Of a stretch of DNA of 52,890 nt, positions 24,901 to 39,900 are shown piece after piece. Position 1 is the stretch's first letter. Each line of letters begins with the position of its first letter. The stretch is from Acanthaster planci (taxonomy: Eukaryota; Echinodermata; Asteroidea; Valvatida; Acanthasteridae), in assembly GCF_001949145.1 (NCBI RefSeq), contig NW_019091365.1, forward strand, positions 1,957,743 to 2,010,632, given 5' to 3'. Position numbers and translations under genes: made by a program. Under the pieces are notes generated by a model, which saw only the letters and a list, made by a program, of their open reading frames with translations, was not told where the DNA came from and made no database searches.

Positions 24901-27900
24901 CCTATTTCAGTAATTATGTAGGTTGAGTTTAGGCCTGTGGTTTTACTCATGTACCTGTGGAAAACCAGCTTTTCCTGAAATCAACTCCTCTAATCATGTC
25001 ATATTTGTGTTTGGGTGACTTTCAGGTGCAAAGACGTTCCAGCGACTAGAGGCTGACAACATGTCCGTTGACGACATGAATGCCGTGATCTCTGTTAACC
25101 AGAGAAACTGGACAGACTTTGTGCTGAGCCGGGTGGACCTGACGTCCAATCAGGTAAGAAAACTGAGGAAAGAATCACTTGTAATCTGCTTTTGTGTGGT
25201 CCATGTTGTTTTGTACACCCGAGGTAATAAATGATACCCCAGTTAAAGCTGTACCATGAAGTTTAACCAGCTACCATTAGTCAACCACTGTTACCTAAGT
25301 GGCATATTATGCATATGTTAATGGGCAAAATTGTCTGGTGGTTGACATGTTCTTGAGAGAGCTTGGTCAATGCTGGATCTGCAGTGTTTTTCCCTATAGC
25401 ATTGAAGGTAATGGTTGTCGTGACTGTATCATTGACTGTGAAATGACGTTGAATGTAGTGACTGAAAATGACGGTCAAGATTATAATGTCATTGTCATCA
25501 GCAATAAAAGCAACTGTGATGGTATGTATTTAACCTGGACAAGGATAACTTTGCTATTCATATTGATAATTATGATGTTGGGATGACAATGATGGCAATG
25601 ACACATCATTGTTAACAGTATTCCAGTCGGCCTGCTTCCAACTCTGTGAGCTGAAAAACTATAGTTTGGCAGTTTACCTCCTTAGCAAGTTTGAAATTTA
25701 AATTATGCCACTCACCTTTTGGTTCATTATCTCCAGACTTTTCAACCATCTGTGGGATTGAAATGCTTTTCTTCTTTTGGCAGGACATTTCTGTCAATCA
25801 TAGTTTCAGTGCAGCCAACGTGACTGCCAGCGATGTTGAGATCAAGTGGCTCGTCAACGGCATCAACCTCACGGCTGTCCTTGAAGACATCATGACCAAG
25901 AATACTGTGCAGACTGTCACAGGAACCAAGACCATACCTGGTAGTGAAAAAAATTTAAAAGCTAAATTCACTTTTCTCAATGAAGCCTCTCAATCTTTTA
26001 TGTACGTGTGGAGGTAATGGCAGACATGACGATTTGTTAGGTTGGCAAGCTGACTGTTGGTATGAGATAGGGCAATTATACAACACACTCATAGCTTGAA
26101 AAACATCTGAGTTATAGGACGCGAAAAAACGGTGAAAGACAGAGTAATCATCAAAATCCTGATACAGAAACATTACCTGTGAACAAACCAAACTGAGAAC
26201 TAATTACTTTTGAAAATTGGCTACCCTTTTGATATACCTTTGCAATGAACTATGTACCCATGCGATGAACTACGTACCCATGCGACAAACTATGCACCCA
26301 TGCGATGAACTTTGTACCCACGCAATGAACTGTGTACCCATGCTATGAACTATATACTCATCTGATGAACTGTGTACCCATGCTATGAACTATATACTCA
26401 TCTGATGAACTGTATACCCATGTGATGAACTATATACCCATGTGATGAACTATATACCCATGTGATGAACTATAGACCCATGTGATAAACTATATATCCA
26501 TGTGATAAATTATATACCCATGTGATGAACTATATACCCATGTGATGAACTATAGACCCATGTGATAAACTATATATCCATGTGACAAACTATATACCCA
26601 TGTGATGAACTATATACCCTTGCGACGAACTAGATGTCCTTGCAATGAAATAGTAATTTACCATAATGTATAATATACATTATAAGGGTTTATGTACCAG
26701 CTATCTGAAACATTTGATATTTGTTGATAGTTCTTGATATTGTATTTGTTAGGCACTATGATTGTTCATGGCAATGTTTCTCTGAATGACCACATTAACG
26801 GTATCCAGCTTAAAGAGTTTGCAGCGAGAGCTCTGCTCCTTGATGGGCCTCTGCAGACAGTGACTGGAAGGAAGGCAAGTATTCTGCTGAATGTCAGCAT
26901 CACTCATTTTTGGGCAGGTCAAATCACGAGTGAATTATAGTCAGGTTGACATACTATTGAGCCATTTCTTTGTCCATCATGTTAAAGTAGGGGCAATTAA
27001 GCACTCGCGTCATTTGTGCAATTAAGTGTTTTCCTTTCCAGTTTCATCTTTTTTAAAAGATCACCACTCCTCATTCCCGTTTGCCATTGGATGAAGACAG
27101 TGGGCCCTTCGACGTGATTGGTTGAATCAGTGTAGCATTGTGGTCAATGCCTCTGCTAGGTTTTCACTAATTCATGATGACTCTCCAATGAACTTACCGT
27201 ATGTCCCTTAAACGAGAATGCCAGTCCAATGTGATAGCATTCAGGCTTTTCAGATGTCCCTTACTGATCATTTTGCATGTGCCTCACAGACCTTTGATAA
27301 CATGACTATTTTGTCAAGCCATCTGGAGGTGACGGGATTGGTGGACGGTATCAATTTGGACTTCTTCATGTCTGACATCATCCACCCGGACAACCTGCAG
27401 AAAATTCTGGCCAATAAGGTCGGTACAATCCCTGAAAATGAATCAATTGCTTTGTCCAACACAAATAATTTTGGATGCAAGAAACATTTTCTTCTCTTTG
27501 TTTACGTAGAAAATAGGTAGGAGATAGAAAGCATCAAGATCCACTAGAACTTTTCGGAAAGGTTCCATTTACGATTGTGTATGCTGCCAGGTTGTGATTC
27601 ATGTACATTCAGTTATCTTTGGAGTCAAAAATAAGAAAGGAAATACTTCATGGTGTTGGATTCTTAAAAGTTACTGTCAACCAACTGGGTGCCATTACTG
27701 CTTAATGCCACACCCACACATGCTTCTCATGCGTTCTGAGATGCACTCACTTTTTTTCTTATGTGTGTTAGTTTTGGTTCAAGCTGGCATTAGTGTGTTG
27801 ATAAATGAGCTTTGCCGAGGAAAGCAATGTCAAATGTTTCGGCCATATTTTCAGGTGCTGGATAAGTCTCTTTATCTAGTGACTAACGTCACACATATAT

Positions 27901-30900
27901 ATAGATGTTAATACCAGGGTTTTTTTGTATCAAGGTTTTTTTTGTTTGCAGTTTGTACTTAGTGTCGGCTTGGAGCCTGTGAGAAAAATTCTCTTTCTTT
28001 GTCTAATGGGGCTTGAACCCACAACCTCTTGTTTACAAGTGGAGAATTAGTGACCACTTGATCCCACCAAGCTTGCTTGGGTCAGTTGGTCACTTTGATC
28101 CTATCGTTCTTTTGCTAATGTATAATGCATTTGTGGTCAGTCTGCCCGCAACAACAGATACCACTCAGACGTTTTAACGCAATCATAAGGCCATTTCTAA
28201 GACCTCCAGATTCTTGTTTTGCAGACCTTTCTGGATGGCTTTCATGCCAGAGACGATGTCGTCGTGACTGGGACTGTGGATGGTATTGATCTCAGTGAAG
28301 ACATCATGACAAACAGCACGGCACAAAATATATCAGGTATCTTCACCCTTTACCTGGATTTGCTCTCATGAACACTACTGGATATTGTACCTTAAACCCT
28401 TGAAATGATGTCATAAGTAACGGTTAAAGGTCGTATTAAGTACGTTTTACACAATACCTTGGTCAAGTCAGTGTGTTTGCAAGGAAAACTTGGTGAGGCT
28501 GTCATATGAGAACACAATTGATTTACCCACAGGGCGTTTTATGTCGATGAGGAAATTTCCGAAGTCTGTGTACATTTTGATGCTCTTATTCCATTGGTTA
28601 TTCACAGTTTGAATGAATATTAATGCATGAACCAAGACCCGGACACTTGTGATGTTTTTAATCTGTTTACTGTGAGAGCCAAGATGCCACTCTGAGATCA
28701 ACACTTTTTGTTGCACTGCATTATTGGCGTACATGTATAGTAAAATACGGATTTTGTATTTTGTCGCTCTGGTTTTGGATTCCGATGCATTGCATTACAA
28801 TGCAACTCTTGGCAGTGCGCAGACAACTTGATGCAAAGTGACCTGTCAAGCTTTACCCTCAATTAGTATGAAGAATTGACTGTCCTGTGTTTCCTGTTGC
28901 TGTGAGTTACTGTGCAAGCAACCTTGGACCATTGCTGAGGAAGTGCTGCTAATTACCGTCAAGATGTCCCGCCCACTACAATAAATTGCCCCTCCCCTCC
29001 CGGCTCTCCACAGCCCTCATAATTTTTGTAAACCGTTTCTGTGCGGCAGGTAACTACATCATCAGCTACATTGTTACCACTGATCCCGACATGCTGATAA
29101 CTGGACTTATTAATGGCATTGACTTGGTCTATCTCAACAACTCCATTATGAAGACCTCAGAGGACCAGACTGTGGATGCACCGCTGGTGTTTGCTACAAG
29201 TATGTTGATGATAAACATCTGGTTTGCTGAAATTCACTTATCAGCCTAATATATTTGTGAATTTCATTCACTAGAATTGGAAAGAGAGAAGACATTAAAC
29301 ATGTTTCCATTTGGTTTATTTTCAAAAACGGCATCCTCCTTCTACCTTGCACTGGTAAATGGACTTTGTGTAGGGGTGTAATTGTTGATATTGTTAGAGA
29401 GTTGAAGGAACCATGCAATGAATTTTTCTTAGAATCACTTTTTGTATATGTCTGTACTCTTCTTCTTTGTGTGAGGACTATATGGACTCTTATACTGAGT
29501 TAGGGGAACTAAAAAATGCACTTTTTAAATATTCAAAATTTACCTAGCATTTCCAGACAAGTGAGGGCGCTTTTGCCTTGATGTAAATCCAGGAAGACAC
29601 CACTTAGTTTGCATACTTCCATGTTCAAATTGTGAGCTCTAAATTGGCTGTTTGAAATCATTTCTGAAAAAAGGTTGCTTCCCAACTGATTGCCATATAC
29701 TTACACAACAATAAATTGCCAAAAAAAATAAAATCTACGATGGCAGTGTTGAAAAAATCTGGATATTTTTTGTGCACAAATCAGTGCAACATTGAGGTTA
29801 GGTTGAGTGCCTTGGATGACATCATCATCTTGCTCATGAATATACAAATGTACATTAGCATTAAAACCAGAAAAGCTCCAAAATATGGGGCGAGATAGTA
29901 GAACAATAATTCAAAATCAAGTTTATTGGAACCCAAGGGTGCAATTTCAAGGATTTTAGTAAAATTTGTAGAATAATTCTGTTTCACGGTCCCTTTAAAA
30001 AGGGAACTTTGCAAAAACTGGTTGGTTTTGGCATGATGTACTTGAGTGAAATGTAAGCATTGTCTTTGGCTGTTACTTTGGTCATAAGCTGTGATATTAT
30101 TAAGTGAGTGGTTGTTTTGAATTTAGCTTTTCTGTATTAGAGCCAGTTCATATATCAGTCTGGAACTCAGTCTAAGCCTTTCTGTGATATTAAAAATATA
30201 GGAACATTTTCATCACCCCAAGTGTTAACCACTTCAAAGTTTTTGCTTTGCTATTGGATGTAGTTTTGGCTTTTGGGAGTGTTCTTGTTCTTTTGCCTTT
30301 CTCTGATGTAATTCTGTATACACTTGACACATTGTCATCCTTGAATTAATGGACAAAAGGGCATAAGCTTTACTTGGATGAAACTTGAACCCACGAGCAC
30401 CTGCTCATTTGTGCAGACAAATCACTGCACTTGAAAGAGCTTGCCACGGTCAAATGACCAGTTTGAGTCAGATGAGCAGCCGTACCGCAAGCAAACATTT
30501 TTGTGAGACGTAGTATCTGCTTGTTTCAGATCTGACATCCAAGACCGACGTCTCCGTCACTGGACTGGTAGATGGCTACGACCTCTCAGAGCTGGACTTC
30601 CAGGCCATCATGCTATACGAACCCTTTAACCTGACGGGCAACGTGACATTTACTAAGGATGTGACCTTTGAGGGCCCGTTAAATACGACAGGATTAATCT
30701 TTGGGCGGAACCTTTCAGCCTGGTACCGAGATGTGGTGTTGCTGCATACAGATGATGTGAGCAATTCTTTCAACATCCTGGCTCCTTTTTTAAGCGTGCT
30801 CGTCTTGGCATGGAGCTGTAAATGCCATTTTTGAATGTAGCAAAGCACATGTTAGAAACAGTTTAAAACGATTACAGATGCCATGTTTTAAAGCATTTGT

Positions 30901-33900
30901 TGCTGTGCACACTCTAAATGTCTTTTGGTTTTGCCATAAGTCCTGTTACTTTTTCATTTTTTTTCTGGCATCGGCCAGTGTGTTAATTCAAATTGATTGG
31001 ATATCAGTGCTTCGTTCAAATTCACCTCATCTGTCACACCCTCAGGTTGTTGTGGGCAACAAGACATTCATCAATGACGTAGAGGTCTCTCCCGTGCTGA
31101 GTGTGGTAGGCAACATGGAGGCAGACACTGTATTTGGGAGAGACTTTGACAGCTTTGTAGCCGACGCTGTGAACCTGACCGGCAATGCCACAATCACAGG
31201 TAACAGGCCACCTCACAGGCAGCCTAATGAACTTAACTTGTTGACAAGTCGTTCGGCTCTACCTTCACCTACTTTTGGATGGTGTTATTTTGACTGGCCC
31301 CATATGAGGTATTATATTCACTGGCACATTTCATAACTGAGACATCACAAATGTTAACGTTACCTTGAGAGACGTTTATGCAAAATGGGCCCATCCCAAA
31401 AATTCATCAAAACCTCGCAGGCCTATTGTTGTTGTCTTAAATGCACAACTCATCCGTGCACTGACACCAGATTTCTCTTTCAATTTCACGTCTTAGGAGT
31501 GAAGACCTTCTTAGGGGATGTTGATGCCCGAGCAGATGTCTCAGTGGCTGGAACTGTGGACGGCGTACACATTGAGGAAGTTGTCACCAAAGATGGTAAG
31601 ATTTACCAGCTCTTCAACAATATCCCACCAAATGAAGTGCAGTGATATCAAGCAACAAGTTCAAGAACTCCAAATATTTGAAAATAAGTTTGTGTGAGAT
31701 GAAGGAAAGGCAATGGTTTTAAACAATAAAGCAAGTGAACATCCTTATTTCTTTCAAAGAAATGACATTACCAGCACACTCTCGAGAAAAGTGGTGGGGA
31801 TCCATGTCTGTAACTTTTTCTTTAAACACAGTGCTTTACGGTTTCTAACGTCCCAGTGGATCACGGCTGGTACACATTAGAGGGAGGGCCAACTGTCAAA
31901 TGGACTTGTGTGATGGCTTTCTGTAGCCACACCTCCCACGTTATGCAGAGAACAGTTTATGACAGTCGTCACTGTGCGTTGAGAGTAATAACTGCTAAGG
32001 CCAGGTCATACTGTCTGTGTCCTTTCTCTCTGGTGAGAAGTGACCGCAGAATATGTTGCATTTAAGCACTTAATTTTTGCAAAGGGGGAAGGGAGAGTAG
32101 CTGCCAGTGGCCACCATCGGCAGGCATTGCTTCTAGACTGACTTAGTACCTTTCACTTGCGCGTAAACTTTGTCTGAGTGCCTTTCAATACACACTAAAT
32201 TCCAATAAATAAAATATTGCATGTGCTTTTTTTGTTGCCAATTGTAAATTAAAAACCACCTCTTATAATTTTTGAATCATTGAAATGGATGCACGAACAA
32301 CGGAAATGCCATGCAAACCGAAATGCCATGAGTAGACCAAGAAATTAAGAGCTGGATACTCAAGTGTTGAGTTATACTGGCGATTGATTAAAGTGTGAAA
32401 TTTGAAAGTAATGGATGCTTTGAAAATCTGATTTAGATGCCTGATGGAAGGGCCAAAGTATTACACTAATTTGTTTCTGCAGCTTCATGTGACTCTTTCT
32501 AAAACGCAAAGGGTACATAAACTTACCGATTTCTAATGGCTAACATCAATGGAAACAATCGCAGGTGTTGCTTGACCATGGGGGGTGCCATGTGAAATTT
32601 GCCGTCGGACCGTCAAGCAAAACGAGTGTACTGCATCCCCTTCCTTTCATTTTCATTCTTCATTTTTTAAATTTGCTGACAGACCATGTTTTTGCCGACA
32701 AAAATAACCAACAGGCTGTGACACCCCACGGCACACCCCCCTGCTCTAGTGACGCCTGTGTAACACAATTAGGCTTACTTTTCGTTGCGAAAAGTTTGCA
32801 ACATTTCAGGCACTACCATGCAACTTGTTGATTTACTTAAGGTTGAAAATGACTTCTTTTATTCTATCGCGTACCAACTTGACAGGAAGTTTACCATGTG
32901 TACTCTTTTCAAACGGTTGGAGAATGGTACTTTCATACAATCCTTCGTTAATGTTTATACTAATAACTTTAAATCTTTTTCACAGCAAAAATGAGCATGC
33001 ATATACCATTCAACTCAAACCACACTCCCATACCAGCCCAGACCTCGTTTCCAAGACTTGCTTGTCATTGACCAAAGGTGGATCCATTGGGACCAAAGGG
33101 CTGACTGGCCCCAAACAGAGCCAATATTTTGTTGTAGATAAATAATGAAAGGCGCATTTGGAGGAGACGGAGTCATCTAATGCTCTGTTTAAAGATTAAA
33201 GGTTATATAAAAGGCTATATGTGCAAAGGTCATATAAAAATCAAGTTTGGCACTGCAACATTTGTCATGGATACCTTGACCATCATAAATGTAAATTTAT
33301 CACGAGATGGCAGCAATGAACATAACTCTGCTTCCCTACTAAATTTATAGGGAATGGATCCTGAGGTCATATGAAAACAAACTTACCACCTGTTCTGCAT
33401 TATCATTAATGAAACGACATCAATAAACAATCAACAGTACATGATTACATATGGTGTCACCAACACCACGAAGTAGCACTCAACTGCACTTGCGTCTTAC
33501 TTCGTGAAAACCTTGTTTACAGCAGTTTCTGTTTCACGAAGTAGTACTCAAGTGTGTGCGCACACCGTACACCGATACGTAATCAACTGATTTTCATTTT
33601 CATGAAGTAGCACTCGTGTGTTTTGTCATTATAGCATGGATAAAATTGCTTTGAAAGGTCTAAAATGATTTGATTCACCTGTAAATATGTGACTCAACCA
33701 TAAGATGTTCTCAAAACTGGTTTAACTGTTTAAATTAAGGAAAAGTCAAGTCCTGCAAATGGCAATTCACGGAGCACGTGCTGCATGGCACTGGCTCAGG
33801 AGAATGAGCCTGCGTCTTGGGCATTAGTTGCGTCCCTTATTCTGTATTGAAAGTTACAGGACCTCTCTGTGGAGACACCAGCAAGTGATTGATATTGTTT

Positions 33901-36900
33901 AATTTCTTTCTTTTTTTTAATTGTTAGTTGTAGATTATCATCTTGTCTTATGAAAACTTAAATTTTTGTAACCAGAGTTTATTAAAGAAAATAATAGTTG
34001 CTTCCATACTGTCACTACAGAACAATGACATTTTCCACATATACATAAATAGATGTAACCCCGTCCCGAAAGAGGTCTTGGGTTACAATTTGAAATTTTA
34101 TTTCTTTGACTATGTTTTCCTTTTGCATACTTAAATTGTACTCTCCTGAGCTTTGACTTTTCTACTGGTAAGCAGTGTTCCAGTGGTTAACCTCTGATCT
34201 ATTGCCTATTCCTTTTGTCAAATAGTCTGCTCTTTCATCGGTTTATCTCTAATGTTCCTGCTCTCCTAGAAGATCACAGGATGCTCTTTGTATCCACTGC
34301 CTAATAATAATTTCTGACTAGCATACCATTAAACCTAACTAGGGATCAGCAGGATGTTGGGATACTTAATACCTAGTTGTTGTTCACACTTTACTCCAAG
34401 CTGTGAAAGCCATAAACTTCTGCTGAGTGCTCATCTGCCTAGATACTAGATGACCAATCAGTATTGGAGTCGTGTGTGGCACTTTTTAAGTTGTCCAATG
34501 AGAGCCTGAGCTAGTCATGTGGCAAGGGCATGTTCTGGGGAGCAGTTTGCCCCAGAGTTTTGGCAAGCTGGGCATTCCAAACTTTGCCGTTGTGCTGACT
34601 ACATGCCTGCTGAACTCTGTCTGTGCTCTGCACTACTTTTCTTTGGACTGGAGGACTTCAAAATTCAAGTCTTCCCCTTACATGTATGTTCACGAGTGTT
34701 GGCTCTCTATCTTAGTTACTGAACTGCATGTTCTGAAAGAGGGTGCCGGACGGGAATCTCTGTAGTCCACCTGAAGAGCTGTCCCCAGACCTCTCAGCCA
34801 CCAAGCTACATATATTTTGACTTGCAGACACAGCACAAGTACAGCAAGGCATCTGCGGCACTAATCCCCAGCATCAACCTTGCAAGATCTGCAAGTATTC
34901 TTTTGCATTACATTTCTTCCGCTGAACTTTGCCCTTTACTTTTGCCGACTGCCTACACAACACAACGGACTCCTGTCATCCCACCTTTGAACGACTCATC
35001 GCAACTCATCTGTACATCTAGAACATCTGCGCCAAAAGATTTTTTTCTTGAGCTCAAAGTGTATTTTAACTTAACAGGATCCTGCAGTTTCTGTAAACCT
35101 CATATTTTAATTTGTGGCCATCTCAATTAGTGTTCTCTGCATTTACTTTGTATTTTTACTTTGTATTTCCCTTTCTGATCCATCTACATCTGATCTCTCA
35201 TCTCAACAACCCCATCCTTCTGACTTCACCAGATCTCTTGCTCGCTGCACCCTAGCAGCTTACCACTGCAAACTCAGGTGCTTTTCAGGTTCAACCCCAC
35301 CCTCTCGAGATGAAGACGACTATCTGAACCGGATAGATCACATTGAAGGCCAGATGGATGAGTGGCGGGACCTTGATGATGCCGAGAAGAGGAAGCGTAT
35401 TCATGAGGCCTTGAGGCTCCCTATACTCAATATCATCAATGACCTCCGTCGAGATAACCTTGCGGCTACATTCCACGATTACCTGAAGGCCCTCAACATC
35501 ACCTTCAGTGATACGGAAACTGATGATGAACTGTTTGTCAAGTTCCACAGTCTGAAGCAGGCTGAGGGAGAACCTCCATCAAAATTCCTAACAAGACTAC
35601 AGATGGCGCTGAGGCGAGCACTGAGGAGAGGTGTTGTCCCCCACGGACAGTTGGACAAAGTACGACTTGCCCAGTTCATATGTGGTATTCTGTTCAATGA
35701 GATGCTACTTGTGAGCCTTCAGCTGAGGGACAAAGTCAATCAACCTCCATCATTGTTGAGCCTGTTGTCCATGGTCAAGAAGCAGGAAGATGAGACCAGG
35801 TTGAAGTCTGAGAGTCGTGGCCGCCCAACTAGAGGACCAGAGAAGGCTCGTCACCTTCACCATTCTGCCAATTCTCAAGCACCTTTCACTCACCCTGCCC
35901 ACTCTCAAGCACACCTCTCTCACCTAGCCAACCCTCAAAAACATTTCTCTGATGTTGCCATCCTCAGGCACAATTCTTCCACCAGAATGCCATGCCCACG
36001 CAGCAATCGGCTCCACTGACGCAAACTCATGGTCTCCCTCGAGGCCAGGCAAGGAGACGGCAACCTCTCCAAAACCCTGACCAAAACCATGAGAGACACT
36101 CAAGTAGATATTTGTTTCTCATGTGGCCAGGAGGGTCACATCCGTCGAAGATGCCCGGATCCTGCTGACATTGAAGCAGTCAACAGGAAGTTGATCAAGT
36201 TCATCCTCGGAGGATCGTTGGGAAATGGGATGGGACATCTGTAGGTTGAGAGCCGGATGTCCAAATGCCAGTAAACCCCACAGTTCAGTACGAAACAGGG
36301 ACAGATGTTCCTCAGGGACTAATTGGTGATACAATCATGCCTCGGTGTTGGGTTGATGGACTCAACACACACTGTCTGCTGGACAGTGGCTCTCAAGTCA
36401 CTCTGATTTCCAAAAATTTCTTTGACTGTCTGAATCGTGAACTGCATCCTCTCAATGATCTTGTTGTGTTTCATGGAGGTGATGGAAAGATGCCATACTT
36501 GGGTTGGACTTACGTGTCCATGGGTTTTAATGACTCTTTTAGTGGGACCAGTAGTCGGTTCAACACCCTTGCTTTGGTTGTCCCAGATGGACGAAATTCA
36601 AGTACCCAACTCAACTCCCTGGAAGTTCAACTTGCAATGTAAATGTTGTTGTTTGTAATCGCACCAGTTGGAAGATTGCAGTCCCAGGGAATTTTCCTCT
36701 GGCAGACAGTTTCATTCCAGAGTGGTGTCATGAAGCTCCGAATGTGAGGGAGCCCATGAAAGCTTCAAGTGCCCATTTCAGTGCCAAGGCTACCAAGAGT
36801 AGCACTGTCAACTCCAAGCCCTCTGATCCTGATTTTGACAATCTTCCTTTTGTCTGCGGTTCAATCCCCCTGAAAGAAGAAACAGATTCTTGACAAGATG

Positions 36901-39900
36901 AGGTTGAGATTGCAGGTTTTCTCACGTCATGAATGGGATTTAGGGCACACGCAACAAGCTGAGTACCAGATCAACCTTGAAGATGGCACTCCATTTCGGG
37001 AGAGATCATGAAGAGTGTGGCCCCTGCTGACCTCAAAGACTTGAGGCAACAGCAGCTAATAGACAATGACATCATCAGAGAGTCACGCAGCCCATACGCT
37101 TCACCGATTGTGCTGGTTCGTAAGAAAAATGGTAGCTTGCGGATGTGTATTGACTATCGTACACTCAACACACGCGCAATCCCTGATCAGTATGCTGTCT
37201 CACAAATACAGGAGGCGATTGATTGTCCGAATGGTAGTAGCTGGTTTTCCGTGATTGACTTGAAATCTGGTTTCTATCAGATACCCATTCGTCAGGAAGA
37301 CAAGGAGAAAACAGCGTTCATCTGTCCTTTGGGTTTCTATCAGTTCGAGCGTATACCTCGAGGTGTCGAGGGTGCACCAGCAACTTTCCAAAGGTTGATG
37401 GAAACTTGCTTGTCAGGGATCAACATGACTGAAATACTAGTGTACATGGATGATCTCATCATATTTGGTTGATCTCTAGACTAGATGGAAGAGAGACTTA
37501 TGAGGGTTCTTGACCGCCTTGCAGAGTTTGGACTGAAAGTGTCTCCTGAGAAGTGGCAACTCTGTAAGTCTGAAGTATCTCGGACATGTGGTCTCGGAGA
37601 AGGGTGTGCAGACCGATCAGAGAAAAGCAGGTTTGATCATTCCTTGGTTTTGCAGCTATTATTGCTGTTTCATTGAGAGCTATTCTAAGATAGCCCGCCC
37701 TCTAAATGACCTCACTGTTGGGTGTGTCTACCCTTAGAAACGGGGCCGCCCAGCACCAAAATCTCAGTCTGATCCTCATGCTCATAAGGCCGAGGACCCA
37801 CTGAATGAACTTTGGACGCAAGAGTGTGAGGAAGCATTCCTCACTTTGAAGGATCGTCTCGTATCTGCTCTCGTGCTTGCATTTGCAGATCTGTCCAAGC
37901 CGTTTGTGTTACACATAGATGCCAGTCGTGACGGTTTGGGTCGGGTTTCTATATCAAGAGCATGATGGCAAACTTGGTCCTGTTGCATATGGTAGTTGAG
38001 GGTTATCACACAGTGAGAAAAACTACCCCGCTCATAAACTTGAGTATCTTGCGCTGAAGTGGGCTATCACTGATAAATTCCGTGATTACTTGTACATGGC
38101 CAAAGGGAACCAAAGTGTTGACCGACAAAAACCCCTCACCTATGTTCTTCCTTAAGCCAAGTTGGATGCCACTGGCCACCGTTGGTTGGCTGCATTGTCA
38201 AACTTTGACTTTTCTATCCATTATAAGCCAGGGTGGACCAATGTTGATGCAGATGCTTTGTCACGCAGGCCCCATTCTCCTGCACTCAATCTGCAGTTTG
38301 AGGAGGCACAGCGAGACAAGGTAAACCAGCTGGAAAGTCAACTTGAGGGCAAGGATGATGTTGTCTGCCCTCAAGAAGTTGTGAATGCCCTATACCATCA
38401 GTATGGTGCCACAACCTCAGCACAGTCAGTTCATGGACAGGCAGATGTCAGTGTTCCACTTATTCATTGTCAACAGGTGCGAATGCTGTTACTGAATGCT
38501 ATGCATTGAATTCAGAGATGAGTAATATGAACTGGAGAGAAATTCAACAAGAGTACCCAATCAAGCAAACCATAAGCTTGTTCAAGCAGGCAGGAAACCG
38601 GACTCGCAAACAGGCCTACCATGTGAAGTGAAACTTATCCTCAGGGAGTTTGACAAACTTTCCCCTTCCAGTGGTATGTTGTACAGATGTGTCACCAACT
38701 CATTGGGCAATAAGTGCTTTCAACTTGTACTTCCCTCTAAATTCGGCATCCATGCGATCCGAGGGCTACACAATGAGTTGGAACATCTAGGTGTAGAGCG
38801 AACATTGGCGCTCGCATGAGATAGGTTTTACTGGCCTCGAATGGCTGCAGAAATTGACAACTGGGTCAAACACTGCGCTTGATGTGTGGCTAGAAAGACA
38901 CCAAAAAGCCTGCAGCACCACTAGTGAACACCAAGACAATTTGGAATGGATTTCCTATCCTTAGAGGCCGACTGTAACAACCAAAAGTCCATCTTGGTAG
39001 TGACTGATCACTTTAGTAGATATGCCCCAGCATTTCCTACTAAAGACCAAACTGCTCGCACTGTAGCTAAGGTCTTATGGGAGACCTTCTTTGTTCACTA
39101 CGGATTGCTCCAACGTCTTCACTCGGACCAAGGGCAGGATTTTGAAAGCAAGGTTGTGAAGGAGTTGACGTTTCTTCTAGGCATCAAGAAATCACTTATG
39201 ATGCCCTACCATCCCCAAGGTGATCCTCAGCCAGAGCGCTTCAACCCTACTTTGCTGAATATGCTTGGAACCTTAGAGGATGAGAGGAAGCCAACTGGAG
39301 TTAGTATGTCAGTGCAGTGGTCCATGCATTCAATTGCACCAAGCATGACAGTACAGGTTTCTCACCTTATTTCCTTGTGTTTGGCAGAGAGGCAAGACTC
39401 CCAGTGGATTTGCGTCTCGGTGTGAACCCCGATGGGTTTTCCCATAGCGACTATGTCCAATATGTCAAGGGCTTCAGAGAACAGCTGGCGAGGGCATATC
39501 ACCTGGCAACCAAAGAGTCTACTAAGTCGGCTCATGCCAACAAAGTGCGTCATGATGGACGTGTATGAGGAAATGACTTGACACCTGGAGATCGAGTTCT
39601 AGTCAGAAATCTTGGTCTGAAAGGAAACCACAAAATTGCCGAACAATGGGATTTGACAGTTCGCTTAGCTGTAGACTGGATCAGTCCAGATATGCCAGTC
39701 TATCGCGTCAAACCAGAGACTGGTGATGGGCGTGTCCGAACCCTACACAGAAATATCTTGTTGCCCATGGACTATCTTAATGGCGAAGAGTCCCACCATC
39801 CAGGCACCAAACGAAGTCGTCCCGTCACGAGTGCCACAGCTAAGGCAAAGGTTTCACAATGTCCATCAGATTCATCTGGGAGTCCAGATTCCAGTGATGA

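Noticed and set aside
26231-26650. CRISPR-like appearance of the regular 20-bp array
   Set aside because: No repeat-spacer alternation; units are head-to-tail, in an intron of an animal gene.
32565-33145. Possible extra exons in intron 26
   Set aside because: Open frames lack the module pattern, and exons 26 and 27 already join in phase.
34517-34765. Open frames repeated at 34517 and 40976
   Set aside because: They lie at the same position in both LTRs; LTR sequence, not genes.
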